From the NCBI GenBank assembly GCA_022592445.1, contig JABYQR010000056.1, positions 110,447 through 174,446 on the forward strand: a stretch of 64,000 nucleotides of DNA. The letters run 5' to 3'. The position numbers and the translations under genes are program-made. Source of the DNA: Cytidiella melzeri. Taxonomy: Eukaryota; Basidiomycota; Agaricomycetes; Polyporales; Irpicaceae. Below, piece by piece: positions 44,748 to 56,046 of this stretch. Positions within the stretch are counted from its first letter, which is position 1, and every line of letters begins with the position of its first letter. Under the pieces are notes generated by a model. That model was not told where the DNA came from. It ran no database searches and saw nothing but the letters and a program-made list of their open reading frames with translations.

Positions 44748-47700
44748 TCAGATGCTCTGGCATATCGAGCAGTTGAAATGCAGTTCTTGTCGGAACACAA
44801 GAGCTGCAAAACAAGTGATGAGCTAACAAGCACAATTCGCGACAGTTCAAGGTACTCACGAGCGACAATTAACGCGGCAAAGATTATTATGGAGAGGACG
44901 TACACAAGACCATACTTGACGACCTGAGTAACTACTTTCAACACAAAATTACTCACGCATGCACACGAGACTTACGATCATGCGACGCTGACGTTTCTGT
45001 TTGATCGAGTACAAAGGTGCTCGGATCTGCTTCGAGGGTCGAAGCCAGACTACAAGGATTGTTAGTCACCGTCAACGAGTACAAAGAGCGAAGAACCCAC
45101 ATAGCAGCGTTGAGTGCAGCCGATCAACATACGGAATGAGAATAGGTGGCGTCAAGATAAATAAGAGGAAGTGGCAAGTGAGGAAGTCCGAACTCCACAA
45201 GGACAGCTCGATGGTCTTGACGACAAACTCTCGCGCAGGCTGGGACATCGCATATGTTCCAAGACCTCTGCCGTACCACTTGCCGGTCCACCAAGCTCTG
45301 TTGGTCTCGTCGTGTTTGAACTCACGTGAGAGGAAGACAGAGATAAGAATCTTGTGAACTGCTCGTTGGATGAAGATCACAGCGATGAGACCAAGAACGG
45401 CGTGTGCGATGTTCCACAGTTCCAAGAACCACTAAACACGCAGTAAGCACCCAGAAAGCATCAATCAAAATCACAACACTCACCAGGAACTCGAAGAACG
45501 CGATCATACCGAGGGTGCCGAGCGAATGAGCAATGAAGGCCATACCGGCACCGAACTTAGGGAACTTCGTGTCCAAGAAGGGGCCAAGGAAAATAGAAAA
45601 CATGAACTGCACGAGGAGCACTGCGGCGTTCCACACGATGGGACCAAATGACACTACAGCGATACGGATGAGGGGGGCCGCAGGTTGGTGTCCATCTCGA
45701 TCGGGGAAGGACTTGACGAACATGTACGCCACGGTGAAAAGTACGGCCATAACGATGGGGATAATGACTTCGGAGAATATCACTGCCCTCCAGCCAGCAC
45801 GGGGCACATCGCCGGAAAGCTTCTCTGAAGGGTGTCCGAGTTTCTTCTTCTTGTATCCAGTGATCATCGTACGGCTTAGTCGGCAGTATCCGATCCAGGA
45901 ATTTGAGTGAGCACGCGAGTTGCCACGGTTCATCCACCGCAAGAATTCCCTGTAGTGTCATGTTATAACAATTGTGAGAAGGGTTGCGAGGGGAACATAC
46001 CTGTAGTCAATGATAAAGTCTGCAAAGGAAAACTGATGGGGGTTGAACAAGAACGGAGCAATGCATAACGATAGGATGGACACCCAGAAGTAGGTCACCC
46101 AGCCTGTCCACAGCGTCAAGGTGACGTACAACAACATGACCAAAGTCCTCATGCCAAGATAGATGCTAGGACCAGCGAAACGCGAGTAAAGGATACTGAA
46201 CGATATCCTGGTGACTGCGAAACCACGGCCGGTGGCAATGTAACGTGCACCACCGAAGGTCAGGTTGCTAGCGATGGAGTGGGACGAGATCTGCGTCGCG
46301 AAAACCTCGAATGCAGGTGACAAGGAAGCGAAATGTTTCGCCAGACGTTTAATCGCCCTAATAGTACCACGCTCGACCAGTTCTACGGAAAATAGTCAAA
46401 TCTAGATCTCTGGGAAAATTCTACAGTCGAAGACTTACCCTGCAAGAAGAGAGGTAGGAAAGCGATCATGAACACTAAGAAAATGTTGATGATAGACCGG
46501 TTGATCCAATCAAAGACGGGTTGCAGATTATAACATCCAGGGGCACTGATCAACGCTCCAAACCTATCGTACTGACAGAGGGTCAGCTGCGAATTCAACG
46601 TTCCGAGGAAGACCACTAGAAGATATTATCAGTGGATTCAGCACGAGAGGATAGGGGGACTACACACTCGTGACGACGAAGATCTGGACCGACAGGATGA
46701 CCAACATGTTGTTGATGTGGAACCCAGGATGACCGTAGTAGAACGTCAAGAACCGGTCGATGGGCAGCTGCGTGCCGAGGTAATAATACTCCCTACTCAA
46801 CATCTGCTCGCCCATGCCCGTACCAATCTTCGTCTGGAAGTTCAAGATAGTTCCGAACCCGAGATCACGTCCCTTGCCACACTGGTAGTACTCGGTGTGC
46901 TTGATGCGGCCGCCACGACCTAGTGCGTTCATTCCAGCGTAGATGTCTTCGTTCAAGTGGAGACCCTTCTGCGCTTTGGAGACACCGCCTCGAGTCGTCA
47001 TATACAACGCGTTGAGGAAATCCGGGTGACCGTAATGCAGCTTTCCTCCAATCCACGCGAGCGAGCGAGCAGTAAGCGTACCAAAAGTCTGTTCCTTTCC
47101 AGCAGCCAAGTCACCGAGAATACCAATGTTCTCCGAGAAGATATACTCGCGTGCGCCGACAATGGCAACGGGCGACTTCTTGAATTCCTTCGCTCCCCAT
47201 TGCGCGTACGGACTCTGATTCGACACAGCGTACTCCTCGAATTCACCAAGCACGTTGCGGATCTTCAAACATTCCTCAAGGTAGTTGTCCTGGTTCGCGT
47301 CAATGAGCTGCAAGTATTCACCACGGTAGAAGATGATCGCGTGATTTTGGTTGTCTGATTTGCCATCACCAAGAATGGGGTTGCCTGGCAGCTCGATACG
47401 GAATTTTGGCCTGCGACGACCAGTCTCGGGAATGAACTCGGAGTGTCCATCAATGAGGGCAGAGAAAAGACGAGGGTCCCCGCCTTCTTTGCGTGGGGGT
47501 TCCTCCTCAAGGTACGCGATCTGTAGGTCAGGGTACGCGCGGAGCAAGAACTCGGCGTTCTCCATTTCCTCCCTATTGAACTTCGAATACCGTTGCATAG
47601 AAACGACGAACTTGAATTTCCTGCGCGCCATGCGTTCCAGTTCGCGTTCGAGCTTGTCCGTGTTGCCGCCGAATAGCTGGACGACCTCAGGGTTCTCGAC

Positions 47701-50700
47701 ACGATAGAGCAGTTTGATGGCCTTTCCATAGTTCATCATACCGGAGACCGTTCGGTACAGAGTCTGCGCCCGAAGTGAAGCCCAAATACGTGTGCGGAGG
47801 GTGAACTCAGGGGCGGCGCTCTTGAAACCGATGCAGTAGAACGGGAGATCGTCAGCCTTTGATTGACCTTTCTCATCCGTGAAGGGGCTGGGTCCGTTGT
47901 ACATGCTAGATTCTTCAGCGAGAATCATGGTGTCCTTGACAAAGTTTGCCCATTCGACAGGGTGTAGCTGCTTCAAGTACTCCAACAACGTGACACGGGT
48001 GTTCTGGTCCTCTTCACGGATGATCTCCCGCAAAGACAGGAGGATCTATCACAGGGTGGTAAGTATGGATGGGTTTCGTCAAGTGAGCAAACGGACCTTC
48101 TCGCTATAGTGCGGAGTCAGCACAGTGAAAGTCGGCATGGCATCCACGGGAAGCGGTTCAGGAATAGCTGTGGTTAACGACTGCGCGAAGAACGAAATAC
48201 GACGCTCAGCTTCACTACCAGGAGGGAAGAACTCGCCCTTGAAGCCCTTGTCGCTCTGCGAGATGAAGAACGCCGGAGCACGAAGAGTACGACGTCCCTC
48301 CTGACCAGTGTCGACCTGATGATACAGCAGCTTTTGCACGTGCTCAATGGACAACAAATGTTCCCGATACATCGAGATGATGATGGCGTTCCAGATTTGA
48401 GAGACGAGGACCTAAGAGATTAACGGCCCATTAAAACACAACAGCGACCCAAACGCCTGGGAAAACTTACCTTTGGTTTATATTTCACCTCCATATCAGC
48501 AGTAGCCAGCAACTTCGAGTAGATTCTCTTCGGCAGCCTCGTGAAAATATCCTTCCATGGCGTCCAGATCGATAGGCCGAGGCTAAACGAGCGGGCGATG
48601 CTGAATACTGTGTTCCAGATGATCCACCAGAGGAACGTGTCGAGGAAGAACAGGACGAGGTCCATGCAATACATGATCGTGAGCGTGAACGCAGCTTGGT
48701 TCCTGCAAAGCGCGTTGCCGAAGTACTTGTCGTGGCAGCCCTGGACCTGCATATGAACCATGACCCGAATCGGGTTCTTGAAGCCCTCAGTCAGAAAGAA
48801 GTAGGACTCCACGAACTTGCAGCTGAAGACCAGAAGCCACAATGCAAACGAAGCAGCTCGCGCCGTGGGTGTGAGGGTCGGGTAGCTAGCGGTAAATGTT
48901 TGGCTTGCTAGATACTTTCTCGCCTTTCCTGCGACCCGATCGCCGAACATACGCCCAGAAGGAAGCGTGGCAAAGAGGAGTGTCGCGACAACGGAGATGA
49001 AGAATTGGACGATACCAAGAATGAGGGCGAGTGAACCATTAGGCGAGGAACTTTCGGCAATGGCAATGTAGAAGGTGGGGCCGGCAGTAAGGGCGAGAGT
49101 GACGGCTAGGAATAATAGACGACGGGTGAGGTGAGAGGTGTTATTCCAGGTGGTGGGAATGTACGAGAACTCGGCTAGAGTAGCAGCAATCATAATCACC
49201 GTCGCAACGGCACCTCCAAGAGCAGTGGCAGACCAACGGAGAGGCGTCGAAACAAATCCGTTGTAGACGGTCGGCGAGTTGTAAGCCGTGTAGAACCAAT
49301 ATAGCGCTATGTGAATCACCCATATCCTGTTGAAGTTGACGAGCAAGTGTCCAAAAGACCGCTTCTCATAGTACGTCTTGAAGAACACCCTGTTCCAATC
49401 TATCTGGCTGAACCGCATGAATCGCTGCGACGGCGCCAAATCCACGAGGCGAGTCTACTCCACAAGTTAGTCCGCTACGGGGGAATACTGCGAAAGTCTA
49501 GCGTACCTTGTCGAACATCACGATGCGAGCAATGCCTTCAGGATACCAAAAGAGCTGATTAACGTCGTCATATCCAATAATACTATCGTGGTCCTTCTCA
49601 CGACGGACGAATTTGCCGTCGACAACCTCGTAGCCTTGATCTCTGATGAATCGGTAAAGCGGCTTCACCACGGAGTGCAGGTAGAGACCCTCCGGGACTG
49701 CGTCCATTCGATTTTGGCATTCAGGTGACCGGTAGTAGTCATCCGCACACTTGAAGATAAAGCACAAGCATTCTGGTACGAACCGAACCTGAGCGGCCTC
49801 GCCCCAGCACAAGAGGTACAGGGCAATTTGACGCATACGGTCATACTGCGACATGTTGTTCATTGCCTGTCGCCATCTGTCCAGTGCGCTGTTCAGAGAC
49901 TTGGGACCACCATTCTTACCGCCTCGTTTCACTGATCTTAGCCGCTGAAGGCCAGGGTTCTGCGTCTGCCCCACGGCGTCGTCTAGATCGAGCTGTGCGG
50001 CAAAGTACCACTTGCGGTAGTTGGCGTGCTGGCCGCCAATATAGTCGGCGTGCAGTGTGAGGAGCGCCTGGTTCGGGGACATCCTAGAGGCTCTGCTGTC
50101 CAGTAGTTGCATGGTGAAGTCGAACTGCGCACGAATGAGCGCTCTTGCCTTTCAGTAGAGTAGAACGGTTCTGCGTACCATGTTCCTCATAGAATCCCTT
50201 TGAAAGCCGAATTTCTGCGTCAGGTCGAGGAATATATCCTCAATCTCCTCTTTCGAGAGCGGAATCTGACGTTCTGAGCTCCAAGCGGGATAGGCCTCGC
50301 GCGATGCACTGTCGATGAATGTCGGAGTGGAAGATTCTGATATCCCCATGCGTGGCGGTCCTAGAGACTCTTGGGAGGGTATATACTTCTGTCCGTAGAC
50401 GTCAACGTCCGAGTCACCATCGCCTTGCGCTGTAAGGCCAATGCATCAGTTATTCTCCCACACAGACCGGGCAAGTCGACTCACGACCATACTCGTAGGC
50501 CCCATTGTCAAAATAGCGGTCGTCATCTGCGGCATTGTTGCTGCTGTCCGAGCCGTACGTGTCCCGGTTACGACTGTATTCGTGCTCAGAGTCGTTATCG
50601 TAGTAGCGAGGGTCTTGGCTGTTGCTGAAAGGATCGTGAGGGTCTGAGGATGGCGGCGAGGTGCTGTACACGCCCTCCTGGCTACGTGAACCAGAGCGTC

Positions 50701-50707
50701 CAGCCAT
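44748..50707 (-). CDS. FKS1: 1,3-beta-glucan synthase catalytic subunit
   Basis: Thirteen exons: 50707-50485, 50429-50179, 50124-49507, 49454-48471, 48411-48097, 48045-46668, 46615-46439, 46382-46001, 45949-45484, 45431-45101, 45049-44976, 44923-44860, 44803-44748. Every phase closes, giving 1772 residues, the usual Fks size. The enzyme makes cell-wall beta-1,3-glucan from UDP-glucose at the plasma membrane under Rho1 control. Order: disordered Asp/Ser/Tyr-rich cytosolic N-terminus; FKS1 domain 1 ([20 protein letters not shown]); first membrane block (exon 4); large cytosolic glucan-synthase domain in exons 5-6 ([64 protein letters not shown]); second membrane block; C-terminus [10 protein letters not shown]. 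The position equivalent to echinocandin hot spot 1 reads FLTEGFKNP. Confidence 0.97.
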
Positions 50708-52213
50708 TCCGAGAGAGGGGGAAAGAGAGACTGGTCGTCGTTGCCGTCGACGTCGTGGATGAGAAACGAACTGAAAATGACGCAGTGCGGTGAGGCTGGC
50801 ACAGCGGGACCTCGAAACTCGTGGCGGCGACTGAAAAACTGGCCGAGCTTCCTTGTCCTGTGCCGTGTCGGAGTTGCGGTTCGCCGAATGTGCCGACATT
50901 TCGTGGCGTGCTTTTCAATTCTCAAGGTCGACATGCACATTGCAGACATGTACAGCGTGTGTGCTGCTTCTTGAAGCAGTCTGCCCACGGCTGCGACCAC
51001 GATCAGCAGCCCCTTGAGTTATTTGGCTCAAGGCATTGCCAGCACTTGGACATTCTGCCCACCTTTGTGTGGGAAGTTGCCTCGTCTGCACGCGGAAAGT
51101 TCCCTTATGCTCGCAGTTGTCCTGTGCCCAACCAGACTACTGTGCATTATCGTGCGTAATTTGTCTCAGATTCTGTCCCCAGTGTTCCACTGCCCCGTCT
51201 AGGTGCTACCGATTCGGACTGGTATACATTATTCGTTTCAACATCGTCCGCGTTCTTCTCGGGTCCGTTTGTACGTGCGTTCTTCTCCGAACAGAACTGA
51301 GAAGATACCGTAGGCTACCGCTCTGTTGAGGCGTTGCTAGATACTTACCAGGAAGAAAGCTAGCTGACAAGGGAAAAGTTGTGCCAAGTAAAGCAAGGTT
51401 AGATGTGACTTGGATGTGACTGCTGAACAGCAGCCATAAGTACTATGCTTTAGGTATTGTTTGTAAACGCCTGGTTTTACGAACACTGCTTCTTTCAACT
51501 CTTGTGCACCTCCAAAAAATCTGAGTATATTGCATGTAATTAAGGACTTCTAAAGAGGGTTTTTGACGTGAAAGAAGTATTTTATTTGTCAGACGTGGAG
51601 TTGCTGAAGACGATGCAGTGAGTCTCTGGGCTCTCCTTGGACTGATGGGAAGAGATTCTGGCTGATGCACTCGATTTTTTACAAAATACTTGGTGAAGCA
51701 AAGTGACCGAATTCACAAGGGAATCTGCACATGTGCATAGTGACTTTTACAAGCAATGTAGAACAATGCGTGACTTCGCACAGAGTGCGGTTCAAACTCC
51801 GCTGACGCATATTGCAGCCTTGTCGTAGTAAGTCTTGTTAATCTGCCGCCTCAAGCCGGTGTGACTAACCGTGACATTTTTACAAATGCCCCATGTCTTT
51901 TATGCCCTTCGCTGGCATCCTGCCATAGCCCTCTCTTCCTTTCTAAACTGTCTGAAAAAATAACAATGTTTTAGACAGATGCACAGGTATACGTCCATGT
52001 ATTTTTTATCTATTTCCGTTGAGAATCTTCAGCGCAATGGGCTGAGCGCCGAAGTTTACGAACAGTACCTAAAGCATAGTACTGTCGTGACCGTCGACTT
52101 CCTAGGCATCTGCTTTGTATTTGGTGCTGTTATGATTGCCCGCTTGTTACCTTCCTTATTTGTGTTGTTCAACTACCATCCGCTTCCTTGAATCTGTAGA
52201 CGGTGAGTACGGT
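50708..52213. other. Promoter-side intergenic region of the glucan synthase gene
   Basis: The sequence between the glucan synthase start codon and element T3 holds no convincing gene. Short frames around 50.8-51.3 kb are antisense or leader shadows, and a 70-codon frame at 51979-52191 lacks any family signal. A tRNA-like 3' half near 51760-51810 does not fold properly. Confidence 0.5.
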
Positions 52214-52717
52214 GAAACACTGTGGTACGCTCCAAAACTAATTACAACCCCAAAGACAATACTACCAACCACAAAGTGGCAATAGAAGTGTAAGGGCATA
52301 GGAGCGCGGTAGTGCAAAAGTGTGTGTGGTGGTCTTAGAGTTTTAGTTTTACCTGTGCTGTAACATCAGGAAAATGGTTTGCACATCTGTAGCCCAACAT
52401 AGCCAGGATAGGCAGTGGAGGCGGCTAGGCAAACCCCGTGTATATATCCAAAGAAAGGTAGGATAGGAGTGTAATTGTTGTATGACGTGCAGCATAGGTT
52501 GCTGTTTATCTAATGGTGGACTTGATAGGCAGACAAGGGAACATGTATTGTATATTGGAAACGTAGCAACATTGGGATAGAGGCCGTATAGGTAGTGTAG
52601 TCTAGTACAGTAACCATTACAGAAAGAGAAATACTACTTTTTTAAGTTGCCAGTGATATCTACTAGCGAAAGGAATGCATCACGACACAATGTATTATTA
52701 TCTACTCATGTTCATAG

Positions 52718-54175
52718 CTAGTCTGCCACCGCCGCCCCGCTTGCAGCCCCGTTTTCAGCCTCCCACTCCCGCCGTGCTGCCTCAAAGTCACTGGTCACAA
52801 GGCCAGGCCGCTCCTCCAGAGTGTTCTCGTCGACCTTAGCATAACGGCTATGATGGGCGGCCCGGGATAAGTCAGCATAGTTCAAGAAGTGATGGAATTG
52901 GTGGGAAGCTCACCGCGCAGTGTTCAGCAAACGTTTGCGGAGTTGCGTAACAATTCCTAGGGCCTGTGTATGCTCTGCAAAGTCCTTGAGAGTCTTGAGG
53001 TTGACATTGAACTTCTCGCGATAGCCATGGGCCGAGAAGGGTATGTCCACATGTTCGCCTGTGAGCCACTCATCGAGTACATTCTCGACCTTTGGAACAA
53101 ATTAGTAGAGGATTGTAATGAGAAGAATATCGAACGCACGGCTGTGAGTACAAGTGCAATTGTAACCAAGGGGATCCTGCCATCCTGCGAATATGATGGA
53201 TGCCTCACACCGTCCGCATTCCTATTGCCAAACCAGACCTTGTTGATGATCGTCTGGATGACCAGGTGGCCGTACATCCCTTTACGCGCCTCTGGCTCCT
53301 AAAATAATGTCAGCGCGATTGTAGGATAAGAATATTCAGCTTCAAACCTTGAAGACAAAATTAAACCTGTCAAGCAGCTTCTCAACACAGTCACGGGTAT
53401 CCCGCTTGTTGTCCTCGGCCTTCAGTCCAAAGAGTAGCTCAACGATAGCTCGAGCCTTTGTCTTGACTTCGCCGCGCATCTGGGGTCCACGCTGCGCAAC
53501 CTGTGATGATTTCGAGAATAATTCAGCGTAATCAATGATCGGAGCACACACCAGCAATCTGATGTCCTCGACAAAGTCGATGACTATACCAGCCTTTTGG
53601 CAAGCTTGACGCCAAGCTGCAGCGATTGCCTGAACTTCTTGAGCGTTGTCAGGAAAGGACATCTGGGTAGCGATAAAGGCACGGAAAGTGGTGCAAGTAT
53701 TGTCGACCACAGGTTTACCGGGACCGTTTACGTCGGCACTCTGAATGCGCCCGCGTGAGCCTGTGCCTGTTAAGGTGAGTTTTGCCTTCTTGACAACGAC
53801 TGTTGTCTCGAGTTCCGTAGTAGTATTGCGGGATGCGGCGCGCTTGCTAGCGAGATGAGACGGAGCGGCGCGCGACTGATTGGCACGGGACAGCGACTGG
53901 CGGGCGGCGCGCGATTGAGACTGGACAGCAGGGTGCAACGACAATGACGACTGCCCCCTGCACGTTGGGGATTCGGGATCGGCGTCACGAATGAACGCTC
54001 GAGAGAATGGTCGCGGGCGGGGTTGTGGGGCCCGATCGTTGTAATCACTGTATTCATGGTCACTCTTGTCATTGGCAGATTCAGGCCTCGAAGCGACACG
54101 GTGACGCGCTTGACGGCGATCAATGGGTGGAGGAGCAACGAGGTTTGTGATAACAAAGGTTTTGTCCAAATTGAG
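52718..54175 (-). CDS. DUF6532-type protein encoded within element T3
   Basis: Exons 54175-53348, 53298-53140, 53089-52914 and 52847-52718 join with correct phase and canonical splice sites, ending GAAVAD-stop. The N-terminal half is Arg/Ser-rich and basic (AARQSLSRANQSRAAPSHLA). The C-terminal half (FIATQMSFPDNAQEVQAIAAAW, VLDEWLTGEHVDIPFSAHGY) resembles DUF6532 proteins, which are multi-copy in Agaricomycetes and of unknown function. The first exon has no ATG in frame before the conserved part; a TAG stands at 54176-54178. So the start is missing, lies in an unseen upstream exon, or was lost. Its first 15 or so codons are shared T sequence. Confidence 0.6.
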
Positions 54176-54576
54176 CTAGGAGGGCAAGATACCACGCGTA
54201 CCGCGGGCAAAAGGGGTAGGCGGCGCGGTGAAAGTGAAAGAGTTTTAGCGCGGCTCAAAGAGAAACGCGCGCGAGATGCCGAGACTTGTAGTAAAGACGG
54301 CACATGGAAAGACGCGGATAGTAAACACAGACGCAATAACAAAACTCAAACACAAAACGCGGTTGCTTATGAAGATGAAAGTAGTCGCTGTAAAACGCGG
54401 GCGCAGTGAAAGTGAACGCAGGAAGCTCGACGCAGTGATGGTGAAACGCAGACGCAATAACGCAGTAAAATAACGCAGGTAAGAAGTAGATGCAGTGCAA
54501 TGAAACTAAAAGAGTTGCAAATGAAAGATGAACTATTGGAGCGCGAGATGCCACGTAAGGCTATACAAGACCACAG

Positions 54577-55101
54577 TCAATTTGACTCGATCGACTGTTC
54601 GCGGGGGCGATAGTGCAGAACAACACCTTCCAAGCGGCGGTGCGTATTGCAAGTGAATGTGTGGCCAACAATGATGTTGGTGGAGCTCATGAGATTGAAC
54701 TGTATCAGCTCGCACGAGTGGTTCTCGCCTTCAAAGTCCAGCAAAAGCCAACAGTCTGGGTGAGGCGCGCGCGGGCGGTTGCAGTCAAGCGGAACAAAAG
54801 GTCCTGAGCACAGGGCAATTGGGTGATTGCTCTGAGTGTTGCGGTATGAGCAATTGTCAAGCGAGTCCGTGACAGAGGCAACGGACAACACTGGCGAGGG
54901 TGATTTAGGAGTGGACCTCTCTGGAGAGACCATAGGCACTACTGAGGGTTCAGGCGGCGGCGTAGGCATGGGGATGATAGGGTAGCGGCAAAGGACCTCG
55001 CGGCGCGGGCAGTATGGGCAGCAACCGTCTGGTAATTGGGGAACTGTTGGACAATAACGGCAAACACAAGGCGGGTTGTCGATGGTAGGCGCAGCGGACA
55101 T
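54577..55101 (-). CDS. T-family ORF, zinc-ribbon-like protein (T3 copy)
   Basis: 174 residues, the same length and limits as the T2 copy (MSAAPTIDNPP...IESN-stop). The C-x2-C-x10-C-x2-C cluster is kept, while several Arg codons have become Cys or Gln/His by CpG transitions (for example CSYR for CSYC-type positions and DGCC for DGRC). It lies on the same strand and upstream of the DUF6532-type gene in the element. Function unknown. Confidence 0.6.
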   Translation of the reverse strand: MSAAPTIDNPPCVCRYCPTVPQLPDGCCPYCPRREVLCRYPIIPMPTPPPEPSVVPMVSPERSTPKSPSPVLSVASVTDSLDNCSYRNTQSNHPIALCSGPFVPLDCNRPRAPHPDCWLLLDFEGENHSCELIQFNLMSSTNIIVGHTFTCNTHRRLEGVVLHYRPREQSIESN

Positions 55102-56046
55102 AAATGTAGAGAAAGACGCAACGAAGCAACGCAGGAGATGCTACAGCTGTTGGCGCGAAGAGACTCCCTCAACGCGAGCGCAAAGTGTAAAGGAACTCTG
55201 AGAACTGGGGTGGGGATTGATTCATATCTCTACGCAGTACAGGCTATATACCTAAGCCCCTCTTCTCAACCTTTCCTTCTTTGTCCTAAACCCAAACGCG
55301 AGAGCAAGGAAACACTGTGGCAAAGTACTTCCGTCCACAGAGGCAAAATGACCAGCGAGTCGACACCCGGCAGAACACAGCGTTGGTCAACGCGGTGAAG
55401 CAGCACGCGCACTTACGCTGAAGGGGTGCCCACCATTGCGAACAGGTGATGAGGCACCATCCAAGAGTTGCACAGCGTGGTGTGATAGGAGCCTTCCTGA
55501 AACAGGGTCTGCGAGTCAATTTTCTTCTATTGTTGGTCTGACCCGCGTCCGAAACACTTGGTGGCTGGCCGGCCCATGCTCCAACGCAAAGGGGGCGTGT
55601 CTGCGAGTCAGAGTCCAGTGCAAATTCTTGGCCTCGGATGTTTCTGGCAGGTTGCTGCCCCTTGCCAAGTCCTCGGATCCTCGGCGGACTCCTTGTGACC
55701 TCGGTGAACCTCTCGTGCCCGCAACGCTGGGAAAGTGGAGGGATTTGCCGCTCAGGAGGACGCGGGCCACGCAAATGGCTGGGGCTGCTGCCGTGTCTCC
55801 GCGCCTAGCCGTTTTCTGGGCGTATTAACGGTAGTCACACCCTTCAGCCAAACCTCCTCTAACTTACGACGCATCATGTCTAGACAGACCACATACTTAC
55901 ACAGTGGAGACAGCATGTCTGATCTACAACATTGGGTACCAGATCTCCGATGCACCCGTGCCTTGGGACACAGACGTAATGGGACTGCCTCCACCGCATG
56001 TCAAAAATCACCTTCCTCTCGCTCTGCAACTCTTTCTTCCCGTGCC

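Larger units (their letters stand above)
52214..55827 (-). mobile_element. Element T3 (family T) carrying a DUF6532-type gene
   Basis: In ORF orientation it runs from TAATACGCCCAGAAAACGG at 55827 to CACAGTGTTTC at 52214. A perfect 5 bp duplication acggt lies at 52209-52213 and 55828-55832. It is collinear with T1 and T2 except for 1768 bp (52364-54131) sitting where the others read ctgtaa-ggagc directly. Without that block it is 1846 bp. It lies upstream of the broken CSC1-like gene. Confidence 0.87.

Noticed and set aside
51740..51812. tRNA-like sequence with ggttcaaactccgc
   Set aside because: The T-arm does not pair properly around the loop and no A-box or cloverleaf could be drawn.
53342..54169. 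DUF6532 frame taken as starting at the codon for MDKTF
   Set aside because: That codon is TTG, not ATG; a eukaryotic start there is not supported, so I describe the exon as lacking a visible start.
55286..55774. 162-codon frame in the 5' region of T3
   Set aside because: T2 has stops in the same frame and T1 only part of it, so it is not conserved, unlike the MSAAP ORF.
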